Notes under the pieces: generated by a model
Told to the model about the DNA's origin: nothing
The model's input: the letters and a program-made list of their open reading frames with translations, nothing else
The model's database searches: none
In this document: piece after piece, positions 1-12,159 of the stretch
Numbering within the stretch: position 1 is the stretch's first letter
Layout of the letters: each line of letters starts with the position of its first letter
NCBI GenBank assembly: GCA_951213105.1
Contig: OX578145.1
Coordinates: forward strand, 12,716,707 to 12,780,706
Direction of reading: 5' to 3'
DNA length: 64,000 nucleotides
Origin: Amaurobius ferox
Taxonomy: Eukaryota; Arthropoda; Arachnida; Araneae; Amaurobiidae
Made by a program: the position numbers and the translations under genes

Positions 1-1253
1 TATGCTGTGATTATCAATTTTAGCCATCAATTAACAACAAATAAAGATATTTTAATGAAATTTTTAGAGATTTTTGCTATTTCATTATTTATTACATATT
101 TTTGATGCTCTTAGATTTATACAAAATTTAGTGCAGTTTCGTATTCCATACCTAGGTCCATCGAAAACAAAATCAATCCATTGATACTTCAAGTTTCTTA
201 AAAAAAAAAATAATAATAATAATACAACATCATTCACTTTGGAATAACGGATGTCCATAACTTAAGTTATTGTTTAAATTAATTATTTAAATCATTGTTA
301 GCTAGAATTATTTAAAATAAAAATATATATTAGTTTTAATATTAACTTTTTTTTTTCGATAAAAGGATAATTTTACAAAATATACATCAGAGTTTAACGT
401 TACATTTTGCGTATTTTGATCCCAAAAATATATAAAAATTTCCGAAAAAAATAACTTAATAATGATAACACTATTTTTTAACACTTTACAACAAAGTTGA
501 AAAGTGTTTATGACTTTGTTCATTCTGTCTGTCTGTCTGTCTGTCTGTCTGTCCGTTAGCACGATAACAGCCGTAAAAATGACTTTATCAAAATGAAATT
601 TTAGTATGTTGTTCAGACGGTCTGTAGGACCTATGGGAATATAAATAAATAGTATCACCCAATTAGTTTTTTATTGAACCTGGGTTGAAAAATGAAATAC
701 ATTGAACCCTATGGGACCTAATTTTTCAAACATTTTTTAAGTAAATTTAAAATTCACGAATTGCTTCGAAATTTTTAGGAAATATTCACATTACACCATA
801 GAATATATATAAAAAAATTCAGTAAAATATGTTAAGTAGTTTTTTAATTAAAAATTATTTAATATAGGGAAAAAAACAAATTCAATTAAATTCCGACTTT
901 TGGATATCTTCCAGAAAGAGAGATATATTATATAATAAATATCTTTCCATTTGTTTAAACGTTTTGCATATGGGAGAGGCTGCACATTTTAAAATAAATT
1001 TGGTAGATAACAATTTTTCATTTTTTTTTAAATTTTATATAACTCTTCATGATATACTTATTTGATGGCATTTTTAATGCACTTTCCTGTGTCCTAGAGA
1101 GTTAAAATTTGGTACACTGCTTAAATTTGTTGAACATTTTATTCGACAAAAATTTGATGGATCTTTAAATATAGATCATACATTTTTTTCGAAATGGCCT
1201 GAAAATAATCCCCGTTCACTTCTATAAATCATTGTTGTAATATTGTTAAAAAT
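1..1253. other. AT-rich intergenic DNA, no gene seen
   Basis: No open frame here resembles a known protein. A short (CTGT)n tract lies at about 524-553. The text after it (capable of reading as an interspersed-repeat start) resembles sequence near 28.97 kb, so this is probably decayed repeat DNA. Nothing else can be supported. Confidence 0.5.
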
Positions 1254-2095
1254 TCTGATGTGGACAGCACATGTCTTTCCCTGCAGACTCATATTCGTTC
1301 TCTTTATTTCTTCAATAATAATTTGTGTTTATCTGCACAAAATAACAACCATAAGTATTTTAAATGACATTGAATTTACACGTTAAACTTAAATTTGGTT
1401 CTCATTTGATAGCTGGACTTATTGTCAAAGGTGGCGTAGCGAAAACGCGAAAAAACTAGAATATCTCAAGAACGGCTAGTCCTAGAGTAATGGGGTTAGT
1501 CTTATTCTTTTTGTTGTCAAAAATCACGTATAAAATAGGAATTTAATTGATATAATTGAGCACACGTAGTCTTTTATTTTTATATATAACGATTTTTGCG
1601 AGCCATTTCGCAAAAATAGCCCGTTCCTTTTCCCCGAATCGTACTAGAATAACCTACAAATGATTTATATACAAAATTTTGTTATATTTGGTATATAAAT
1701 CACTTGTAGGTTTTTGAAATATTATACACCAAATTTTGTTAAATTTGTTCCATTAGTTTTTAGCTAGAGTGGGTAAAGGCAATTTCTGCGGCCATTTCGC
1801 AAAGAAGGCAGATTCTTTTATTACGAATCGTACTATAATCTAATAAACATCAGGATTTCCCACAAAAAACATACCTACCAAATTATATGAAATTCGGTCC
1901 ATTAGTTTTTCAATTAGAGTGGATGTAATATCCACACAGACACACAGAAACATACACAGATACACCCTTACACACACAGACGTCTTCCTAAAAATAGTTT
2001 TTTCGTGTTCTAGAAGTCCCAAAACGTGAAGATCCTTTGAAAATTCGAGTTCCGATCTTCGGCACGATTCCAATACTTTGAGTACATGTACATAC
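1254..2095 (+). repeat. Diverged copy of the Helitron-like repeat family
   Basis: It begins with TCTGATGTGGACAGCACATG, close to the first bases of the better copies at 18077, 32596 and 34163. It ends with the same kind of segment: a CA-rich stretch (1930-1980), then text resembling 'cgtgttctagaagtccc' and a final part before an AATACTTT-like motif. Internal sequence is strongly diverged, and the 3' hairpin of the good copies is not clear here. A similar 3' part recurs at about 61380-61530. Confidence 0.5.
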
Positions 2096-4010
2096 ACACA
2101 TATATTATCTGTGTATTATCTGTGTATCTAAATTCCGTGCCTATGCAATTACAATAGTTGTGATTTTTAATGATCCCTAAACTTTTATTATTTCTTCAAC
2201 GAAGCCTAATTTTAACATATGCAGAATGCAAATATCTCAAGCGACTGTAAGATGAATTACATAAGAATTGCTGAATTTTTTTCACACAAAATTATTTAGC
2301 TCTGGAGTCTGGATTACAAGTTATATGAATGAAATATTCATTGATTTTGCATAAAGAATCAGATGATTTATATTTCGGTACAGTTTTAAATATTTAAGTA
2401 TAATAAATTACTGTAGTACTGTGAAAATGTAAAAGATATCCCCACTGAATGTATCACATTTTAGACATTTTTAAATGAAATTACATTTCAGTTAGAAAGT
2501 GTTTCATAATCAATGCTTATACATGATTGATCTTTCTTGTTTAAGTTTTAAATCTTTTTTCCCCAGTTTTTAGAACATAGTGACTACCACTTTTAAATCA
2601 ATATTACTAAATACATATAAATTCCGAATTTTATCCTCGTGAATGTAAATACACCAAATCTCATAGCTGGCAGGGCCTAGTCTTTATGGCGCTATCTGCA
2701 ACGTTTTACCCCTCAGATTTTGTAATCTAAGTGTGCAGAGCATTGCAAAGTCATAAATCTTCTGGTTATACTTGTATATCTCCAAGTATTGCAACTGTCT
2801 CCCCGAAAGCAATTTTGACTTTACGACTCATCCGAGGGCCATCCTCATTGTAATGTAGAATGTCATTATCACTTTCTTTCAACAGCCTTAACAGAAATTG
2901 ATGACCGACTCTGAAAGCCCTATTGTGACAAAAGCCTGAGGGTTTAGTAGTAAACAGATTCTATTGGTCACACATTTCGGCTACAGAGTGAAACGGGATC
3001 GGCACTTTTGAATAAGTTCAAGAAAGGGCCGCTTCAACATCTCGGTGAAAGTTTTCCTTCTTAGTTTGTTGTGAGAGGGACGCTTGAAGAGAAAGTTATA
3101 AAGTGTAGAACAAGAATGAGAACTTTTTATGGAGAATATATCATTCGAGATACTGATAAGATGTGAATACTGTAAGAGATGTATTTTCCCATTTTGTCGA
3201 GGAGACTTAAAGTGTAATTTTTTTTTTATGATCCAAAACCAAGGGTGTTTAAAATTTTCATTGTTTGATGCCTAAATATTGTTATTTAAATATCAAACAT
3301 TGTTGTTTGAACGAGTTGACTTTATTGTAACTAAATTGACTTTATTGTAACTTTTTTGCATAATAAGGAGTGAAGTCAATCTATTTGTTTATTAAGTTGT
3401 GGGAATTGATGATGATTAACTGCTTTCGTAAGACTATATAAGTAAATAACACTTTTGCATTTCATAATCTATATTTCCGTAAGCTTCGTTTCCTGTGCAT
3501 CTGAGATCTAGTTTAATCCGTGACGCAATGTTATAGTTCACAAATAAAATTATAGGGTTAAATTAACAAATAAATATGGATACAATAGCTTACATAACAA
3601 ATAATAAAATAAAACATATCAAAATGATAAGAAATAAATAAAAAAAGAAGTGAAGAGAGCAAGAAAAGAAAAAACGATTTTGGAGAATGGGGTAAAAAGG
3701 GATAATATAAACTAAAAACCAAGAGAACATTTGCTTAGGAAACGATAGCCAAATAAGACATAGAAACTCAAAAGCAAATCTGGAATTAGAAGAATATGAT
3801 GAAATAAAAATGTCACATGCAATAACGTTAAACATTTGATAATAATCATCAAAACACTGAAAAATTAACAGGTAAAACCAAAGTAAGAAGCATTTAAGCT
3901 AAAAGATTCGGAAAGCACGTGGCTGAAAATAGAGGTTAATTTGAAAATGAACTCTTCTTCGGGACAGGTATTCATCCTATATTAACCCGAAATCATTGTC
4001 TGTTTCTAAA
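2096..4010. other. Intergenic DNA with decayed repeats, no gene seen
   Basis: Two stretches (about 2298-2345 and 2488-2525) resemble 32366-32410 and 33607-33655, where a Helitron-like element separates them, so an older interspersed repeat is present. A more GC-rich stretch at about 2820-3060 has no recognisable coding content. The rest is AT-rich and unassigned. Confidence 0.4.
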
Positions 4011-4663
4011 TATGGCGCTAAAAGAATTAAGGATACTTTGCAAATATGAATAGTTAAAAATACTAAAGATATTAAGTAATAAAAAATAACGATGCAAAAT
4101 ACATTTAATTCTGCCCCATTATTTTGTAGCTCTTGCTGTTGAATATCACCTTTTATCGTCTTCTCGCATTACTGTTATTTATTTTACACGTTTGGCAACA
4201 GCAGTTCTCAACTTTTTATTTTCTGCGATTGGCAACATTGGTCTCTTTATTCATAGATCAGTGTTTTTCAGATATTCTTGTTTCCTATACTTTTTCAACC
4301 TTTATGCATGTAGTCCAAGTTATCAGTGTTTATAGATATAATCTATCACTATTAGAAACATGCATTTTGTGTTTATTTTGATAAAATACTTGGACTTGAC
4401 GAAGAGTTTTATCGAAATGAACAATTCATTTGTTTAGGCCTAGGGCTTGTCCACGTGTAAAGCTTTAATGCTTGGATTTTATTTGATTTTCTATTACCGA
4501 TTCTTTTCCATTGATGCTTGTTGTTTGTCTTCAGCTTGATGACTAGAGGTTTGCATTTTATTTTCCACTTGATTGATGATTCTCTGTTTGATACTTTTTA
4601 TTTGTTTTTAATGTTGGGGTTTTTTGAATTGCAACTTCTCTCTATTCTGTCATTGGATTTTCA

Positions 4664-4666
<3 letters not shown>
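4011..4666 (+). repeat. Terminal repeat (pLTR-like) of the Penelope-like family, copy A
   Basis: This shares successive blocks with the sequence downstream of the RT pseudogene (7852-8547). The blocks are a stretch with GGCAACA words, an ATCTATC/TAGATATAATC part, a TTGGACTTGA...GAACAATTCAT block, a GTCCACGTGTA block, a CATTGAT/TTGTTGATT block, and a terminal block ending in CATTGGATTTTCAAAC. It then runs directly into a (TA)n tract at 4667-4696. The left boundary is uncertain. The small open frame inside it is a by-product of the repeat. Confidence 0.65.
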
Positions 4667-4696
<30 letters not shown>

Positions 4697-4701
<5 letters not shown>

Positions 4702-5292
4702 TTATAGATACTATAGCTTACAAAATATGAAGGATACTATGCAAATATGATTAAATAAAGAATTTAAAGTTATTAAGTAAATGGATTGAAAATGCAAAAT
4801 ACATTTAATTTATTGCGCAAATTCAGCTCATAAATAAAATTATTTTAATAATAATAGTAGTTTGAAAATCCAATGAACGAAAAGTAAGAAGATGCAACAC
4901 GATAAACCTAACTTTCTAAAACACCCACAGAATAAAAAATAATACAGCAAATCATCAATCAAATGGAAAAATAAATATAAAAAACTCAAGCTATCAAGTT
5001 ACAGAAAATCAACAAAATTCAAAGGTATGGAAACGAAAAAAGAAAAACTTAATAAAACAAGCTATATCGCCACGTGTACAGCAATATAGCTTGTTTTATT
5101 AAGTTTTTCTTTTTTCGTTTCCATACCTTTGAATTTTGTTGATTTTCTGTAACTTGATAGCTTGAGTTTTTTATATTTTTCCATTTGATTGATGATTTGC
5201 TGTATTATTTTTTATTCTGTGGGTGTTTCAGAAAGTTAGGTTTATCGTGTTGCATCTTCTTACTTTTCGTTCATTGGATTTTCAAACTACTA
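4697..5292. repeat. Near-perfect hairpin: two fused inverted copies of the PLE terminal repeat
   Basis: Positions 4855-5067 and 5084-5292 are inverted repeats of about 210 bp, separated by a 16-base loop (5068-5083) that contains CCACGTG. Each arm is the 3' part of the Penelope-like terminal repeat, ending outward in the TTTGAAAATCCAATGA block. Positions 4697-4854 carry the block found at the other end of the repeat (AAAATACATTTAATT). (TA)n tracts flank both sides. The very high arm identity suggests a recent fold-back or an assembly fold-back. Confidence 0.85.
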
Positions 5293-5294
5293 TC

Positions 5295-5320
<26 letters not shown>

Positions 5321-5328
<8 letters not shown>

Positions 5329-5950
5329 TAAATGATTTTAATCGAAAATTTTTTGCATAAACTACTGTATGTACAAAAAAACCCATCTCTAGCATATCTG
5401 TTACAAATGAGTAACTATAAGCCAAGTCTAAGGATAAAGATAGAAGGTTACATATCACTACATTGGAAAGGGGGATGAGAAGAATATTAGGATTCAAAAA
5501 TCACAATTAAAAGTATATAAAAGTAAATAAAAATAAAACTCTGCAAAAATGAGAATAGGCAATAATAATCAGCTCAAGACAAGAGATCAAGAATAGAGAA
5601 CAATCAATCGAAACCACACAAAAAATGGCGGTCAGTTCGAAATTGCATTCTCATCAGGACAGCCATACAATTCGAATTAAAACCGATAGAATAGCCAGTT
5701 TCTGACAATGGCGATAGTATTTAACTATAGACACCATTGGAGCTGTCTACTGGCTAGTGGAATTAGAAAAATAAATCAATTGAATTATACAAAAGCTGAA
5801 AAACAATACCTCCACGAACTGTAATGTGAAATAATAGCAGCACGTGTAAGATAAACTAGTAACTGAGCATTTCACCTCACTTCGTTAATGCGAGTGGGCG
5901 AGCATTTCACCTCACTTCGTCAATGCGAGTGGGAATGAATACAATTGAAC
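5321..5950 (-). repeat. Second (TA)n-flanked terminal-repeat-like element, family 2
   Basis: This is the reverse complement of the sequence at 37195-37773. Matching blocks include AGTAGACAGTTCC, ACTATCGCCATTGTCAGAAA, GGTTTTAATTCGAATTG and GTGATTTTTGAATCCTAATA. Both copies are bounded by (TA)n on each side, and both contain a motif CTGATGAG...CGAA (here the complement of 5636-5657). A short direct repeat containing TTTCACCTCACTTCGT sits at 5871-5930. It carries no coding capacity. Its structure resembles a solo terminal repeat of a Penelope-like element, but no RT is attached. Confidence 0.6.
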
Positions 5951-6039
5951 GATATATATATATATATATATAAACATTTAAATAGAGTTTACATATAAAA
6001 AAAACCATTTAAATGGAGTTTATGCAATTTTCTTAAAAT

Positions 6040-7851
6040 TAAATCTTGCTAATGAACACTTTAATCATATTTTCTATGATTTATTTATTACAAGATCACA
6101 GTATTTAAATTTAAAACTTAATCAAAATCATCTTAATAATATATCAAGTAATTCATATTATGTTATTTCTTTCAAGCATCCCATTTATAATTCTATAAAT
6201 TTTGGTCATCTTTTCAACAAGTTCAAGCATTTAATGCCTACTGGAGATTTGACTGTATCAAAGACTTTTAAATACAACAGGCCTATTGGTAGATCAATAT
6301 TTAATTATAATGAAATTTCACAATCTCTCTCTCTTTAGATCAGAATTCAAAATCAATTTTAGAAAATAAATGTAACTGTACAGTAAAAGATTATGCTAAA
6401 TTTCTCAATCCTGACCTGGAGCATATAGTTACATGAGACTTAGGTATTGTTAAAGACATTTCGTTAAGAACCATTATGTCTTTTGGCACTTAATTCAGGT
6501 TACCCTCTTGCCATAATTCTTTTAAAGTGTTGAAATCCATTAATCTTGGTCTTGATAAATATATATATAAATTAACTTCTAAATATGCTATGCCTTTAGA
6601 GGTATTTAATATGTACAAATTTACTTTATTAGAATCTATTAAAAATGCTATTAGTAGTATTAAATTGTCTAGATCCATATATAATTTTGATAATATTAAA
6701 CCCTTCAGTATTGATTTACACAAATCTTTTGTTATCACCTATGTTGATAAAGCCTCTAATAATTATGCTATTATCTGGAAAAAAATTTATATACAATTTT
6801 TGTTAGATTATTTAAAAAATAATAGTCTTTTTAAACTTGATTTACATTCCATTAATAGTATTAAATTATAAATTATCAATATGTATGGTGACTTAAATAT
6901 TAAATATAAATTTCTTAAATTTCCATATATTATGCTTATTTCAAAATTTCATAAAAATCCCATTAAATTTCGAACAGTAACTAGTGGGCATAATACTTAC
7001 TCTACTACTGCGAGTAAATTACTTCTAAATTCTTTAAATCAAATAAATTATAGTTTACGTCAGTCTAGCAATAATTACCTTATTCTTAATAATAGTAAAG
7101 AATTAAAGAATAGATTAACATCTCTTAAAAATCTAATAGGATTTCAAACTTTTGATTTTAAAGATCTTTTCAATAATATCAAGATCTCTGACCTGTATCA
7201 TGTAATTTTGGTCCTATACAATGATTATATTACTAATCTTACATCTCAAGCCTGTTTTGTTAATTTTCCTAAACTTCTTCACTTTGTTATTTCCAATAAT
7301 TATATTTTTTAAGGAAATAATTTATACCTACAAGTCTCAGGAGTTCCACAGGGTGGCTGCAGTAGCAGTATGTTAGCTAATTTATATCTTTATCATTTTC
7401 AACAGTCTTTTACACCAATTGATTATACAATATACAGATATGTTGATGATCTGATTTGCTTAGTACATACTGAAAATTGTGTCATTAATATAGATTTCTA
7501 TCCTGATAATTTGGAATTAATTCCTAATGAAGCTACTATTAGTAAAAATGTTAATTTTTTGGATTTAAATCTTTTTGTTGAACCTTCTAATAGAATTGTT
7601 ACTAATTTATATGACAAAAAAGACACTTTTAATTTTAAAATTAATAAAATCTTACCATTTAATTCCTGCAACTCGTTTCTATTGTTTAGAAATATAATTC
7701 TTAACAGCTTTTTAGAATATATAGATTATCTGATAAAAAATAACATGCTTTACATATTGATAATCTAAAAATTACCAGCAATTTATATAAATATCCCTCT
7801 TATTTTGTAAATGGTATAGTTAAAAAATTTAGAATAGCTGGATTTTCTTGA
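6040..7851 (+). pseudogene. Penelope-like reverse transcriptase pseudogene
   Basis: Conceptual translation in shifting frames aligns along its length with the RT at 12160-14103. An N-terminal block (about 6130-6330) contains KHPIYN...NRPIGRSIFNYN. Next come a CNCTVKDY / NPDLEHIVT part, the block around FVITYVDKASNNYA (6527-6871), the finger/palm region with KFHKNPIKFRTVTSG and FDFKDLFNNI (6881-7312), the VPQGGCSSSMLANLYLY motif (about 7339-7393), and the catalytic YRYVDDL motif (7435-7455). Stops and frameshifts break it near 6338, 6436, 6869 and 7310, so it cannot make a full enzyme. No GIY-YIG endonuclease is visible after the RT. The assignment to Penelope-like elements rests on RT motif style and on the repeated termini, not on a search. 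Confidence 0.75.
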
Positions 7852-8547
7852 ATTTTATTTATTTAATATTGTTTTAAATTTTAGCCTGACATCTCCCTTC
7901 TCTTGTTTTAATTATATTTTATTTATAAATCCACTTAGACATTAGCCTTTCTATTATTGCCCCTCTTGATTGTATATTATCTTTTGTACATGCCTTTTCG
8001 TATCACTGTTATTTATTTCTTACGAATGGCAACAGTATATCTTATTCCTTTGTGAATGGCAACACTTGTCACTTCTTTCTGTGTTATCGTGCTTACTATG
8101 TTAGTGTGTTTTTTCAGTCAGTTTTTTGGTATCCATTTTACCTTTTATTTTTCTTATTTATGTATGTCGTCCAAGTAGAAATAGTTTATAGATATAATCT
8201 ATCTATTTCTACAGAAACATACATTTTTGTATTTGCTTCTACAAAAAACTTGGACATGATTACGATTTTTATAGAAGTGAACAATTCATGATTTAGGCTT
8301 AGAGCCTTGCCCACGTGTATAGCGTTTGTGCTTGATTTCGTTTGTTATTCTTTTTTCGATTCCATACCTTTGTATTCAGATACTTTTCATTGACTTGATT
8401 CGATATTTATTTTATTTATTTGTTTTTTTATTTTTTTCCATATGCTTGAAGATTTATTGCTTTATACTTTTATTTCGTAAGCCTGTTAGATAGTTGAATT
8501 TTCGTGTTACAGCTTCTCACTTTTCTTTCATTGGATATTCAAATCTT
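7852..8547 (+). repeat. 3' terminal repeat attached to the RT pseudogene
   Basis: This follows the RT stop directly and ends in a TTCATTGGATATTCAAA block shortly before a (TA)n/CA tract (8558-8582). The same text recurs as separate copies at 4011-4666, 4697-5292, 9760-10545, 10711-11465, 11494-11699 and 24836-25255. This copy therefore ties all of those to the RT at 6040-7851 as its pseudo-LTR. Confidence 0.7.
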
Positions 8548-8844
8548 TTTTTCTTTTATATATATATATACACATATATATAAACACTGTAACTTATTTT
8601 CAGATTAGAGTACATTTAAAAATGTTAATCATGTCTCTCTTAAACTGACATGCTGAATATTATAGCTTAATTTTAATTTCAATATGGAATACACAAGTAG
8701 TCACAGAAAGTAAAACTGCAGCAAATTACAAAATGAATTAATATATGCATTGTAAATTCACTTTAATTTTATTGTGTAAAAGTTTTATTTCCAGAAGGTT
8801 TCATATTCTAATGATCAACCACCAAATACCAACTTAACATGATG

Positions 8845-9228
8845 TTGTTGTTGTTGAGACCCAGACCGTCTGACCTACCAGAAAGGTGTAAGGTAACTGT
8901 ATGGACGGCCGGGAAGCGCCACCCAATTTAGACCGGAACCCAGTGGGGGAGGCATCCACAGGGACCGTACCCTCCTTCCCCTACCACCAACCTCTCGGAA
9001 GGACTTACGGACCCACATGTTTAACGTGATCGTACTCCGCATGAACACGGCGGCATTTGTGGTAGCGTGCAAATCTAGTGCGCAAACCACGGGGATACCG
9101 CACCCGAGATGGCCAACAGCACGCGGTGTTCCGAGGTGGTCACCCACCAAGTACTAACCGCGCCCGATGCTGCTTGACTTCGGTGATCTAACGAGAACCG
9201 GTGTTTTCAGCACGGTACGGCCGTTGGC
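8845..9228 (-). mobile_element. SINE with 5S-rRNA-derived head (copy 1)
   Basis: On the minus strand it starts with a 117-base 5S rRNA-like head (9228 to 9112). The head contains the internal-promoter words GTCAAGCAGCATCGGGCGCG and GGTTAGTACTTGGTGGGTGA. Next come a tRNA-like A-box-type stretch (GGTATCCCCGTGGTTTGCGC), the GC-rich shared body (AACATGTGGGTCCGTAAGTC...), and a tail ending (CAA)n. A perfect TSD of at least 16 bp, CCAACTTAACATGATG, flanks it at 8829-8844 and 9229-9244. The insertion splits a pre-existing inverted repeat of about 26 bp (8812-8837 and 9275-9302). Confidence 0.93.
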
Positions 9229-9244
9229 CCAACTTAACATGATG

Positions 9245-10545
<1,301 letters not shown>

Positions 10546-10710
10546 TATTGAAAACATTTTATTTATAAACTGCATTTGATCAATAAATTAAATGTATTTT
10601 GCATTTTCATTCCTTTTTATTTAATACCTTTATGTTTTACATATTCATATTTGCAAAGTATACTTAATTGTAGCTTTGGTATTTAAGAATATATATATAT
10701 ATATATATAG

Positions 10711-11461
10711 GTTTGAATGTCCAATGAAAGAAAAGTGAAAAGCTGTAACACGAAAAACCTAACTTTCTAACAGGCTTACAAAATAAAAGTTTAAAACAGC
10801 AAATCTTCAAACAAATGGGGAAAAAAATACAAATTTCGAATCATCAAGTCTAAGAAAAGTATCAAAAAACAAAGGTATGAAATCGATAAAAGAAAAACAG
10901 CCGAAATCCAAGCACAAACGCTATACATGTAGACAAGGCTCTAGGCCTAAATCAGGATTTATTCACTTCTTCAAAACTCGTTTTCAAGCCCAAGTGTCTT
11001 GTTGTTGTTGTTGAAACCCAGACCGTCCGACCCACCAGAAAGGTGTAAGGTAACAGTTTGGACGGTCGGGAAGTGCCACCCAATTTAGACCGGAACCCAG
11101 TGGGGGAGGCATCCACAGGGACCGTACCCTCCTTCCCCTACCACCAACCTCTCGGAAGGACTTTCGGACCCACATGTTTAACGTGATCGTACTCCGCATG
11201 AACACGGCGGCAGTTTTGGCAGTGGCTGGAATCCGCGCCCGCCCAAGTGTCTTGTGTAGAAGCAAACACAAATATGTATGTTTCTGAAGAAATAGATAGA
11301 TTATATCTATAAACTTTTTCTACTTGGACTACACAAAGAAGAAAATAAATGGAAAAATGGATACCTAGAATATGAATTTTGCATTGTCATTCCTATTTAC
11401 TCATTTTTTACATTTGCATATTTGCAAAGTATCCTTAAATTTTTTAAGTTTGCTACGGTAT

Positions 11462-11465
<4 letters not shown>
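10711..11465 (-). repeat. PLE terminal repeat with nested SINE
   Basis: A minus-strand copy of the same terminal repeat between (TA)n at 10688-10709 and 11466-11493. It begins with the GTTTGAATGTCCAATGAA block and ends with ATATTTGCAAAGTATCC and ATTTATAATA blocks. A truncated SINE (11003-11240) is inserted within it, so the SINE is younger than this copy. Confidence 0.7.
11003..11240 (-). mobile_element. 5'-truncated SINE (copy 2)
   Basis: It has the same body and (CAA)n tail as the other copies but starts inside the tRNA-like region, at a box-B-like GCGGATTCCAG, and has no 5S head. The 15-bp TSD GCCCAAGTGTCTTGT is exact at 10988-11002 and 11241-11255. It therefore is a true insertion product and not a later deletion. 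Confidence 0.9.
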
Positions 11466-11493
<28 letters not shown>

Positions 11494-11695
11494 AGCTTTT
11501 TTGCTTGATTTTTTTTGTTTTCCTATTTTTATTCCTCATCTTTGAAATTTGTTGATTGTCTTTGTCTTTATGACCTGCATTACGCTTTATAATTTCCTCT
11601 TTATGTTTTAATTTCTTTTATTTCTTTGTATTTTGTAGAAAATTTTGAATAGTGTATTATGAGTTACTACTTACATTCTAACATTGGATTTACTA

Positions 11696-11699
<4 letters not shown>
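11494..11699 (+). repeat. 3' fragment of the PLE terminal repeat
   Basis: This carries the TTGTTGATTGTC block and ends with a CATTGGATTTACTAATT block just before the (TA)n at 11701-11744. It is more diverged than the others. Confidence 0.45.
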
Positions 11700-11745
<46 letters not shown>

Positions 11746-12159
11746 TATAAAATCCAGTAAACAAATTCAAAAAGAATTCCTATGCATATCCACAAAAATC
11801 AAAGGCACTACTCAGGAAAAGGCGCCAAGCCGCTCTATACTCCGAAGCAGAATGTAATCCAAGAAAAAGAAGATTTAAAGGAACTTGGGATAACCAAATG
11901 CTTTGCATTTAATGGTTGGGGAGGATTGCGACTCCCCCTCCCGTTTAAAGCTGCTTTTCCAGCCTAGGCAAACGCTCACGATACCAATGCAAAGCAAAGG
12001 TTGGTCCCCAATGCGTGCTAATACGAAGGCACCCGGATACGGAAGAACAAGACCAACCAAACAGAAGGAAACTGGACCAAAAGTGAATCCTGCCCAACTC
12101 GCTATCATATATATGTTCATTTTACCCATGCGTGCAATCTTAGCAGGTACGCATAAACT

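Noticed and set aside
9112..9228. Genuine 5S rRNA genes
   Set aside because: The 5S-like parts carry changes such as a missing base in GGTTAGTACTTGG-TGGGTGA and GTGCTGAAAAC, and each is followed by the SINE body and tail with a TSD. They are SINE heads, not rRNA genes.
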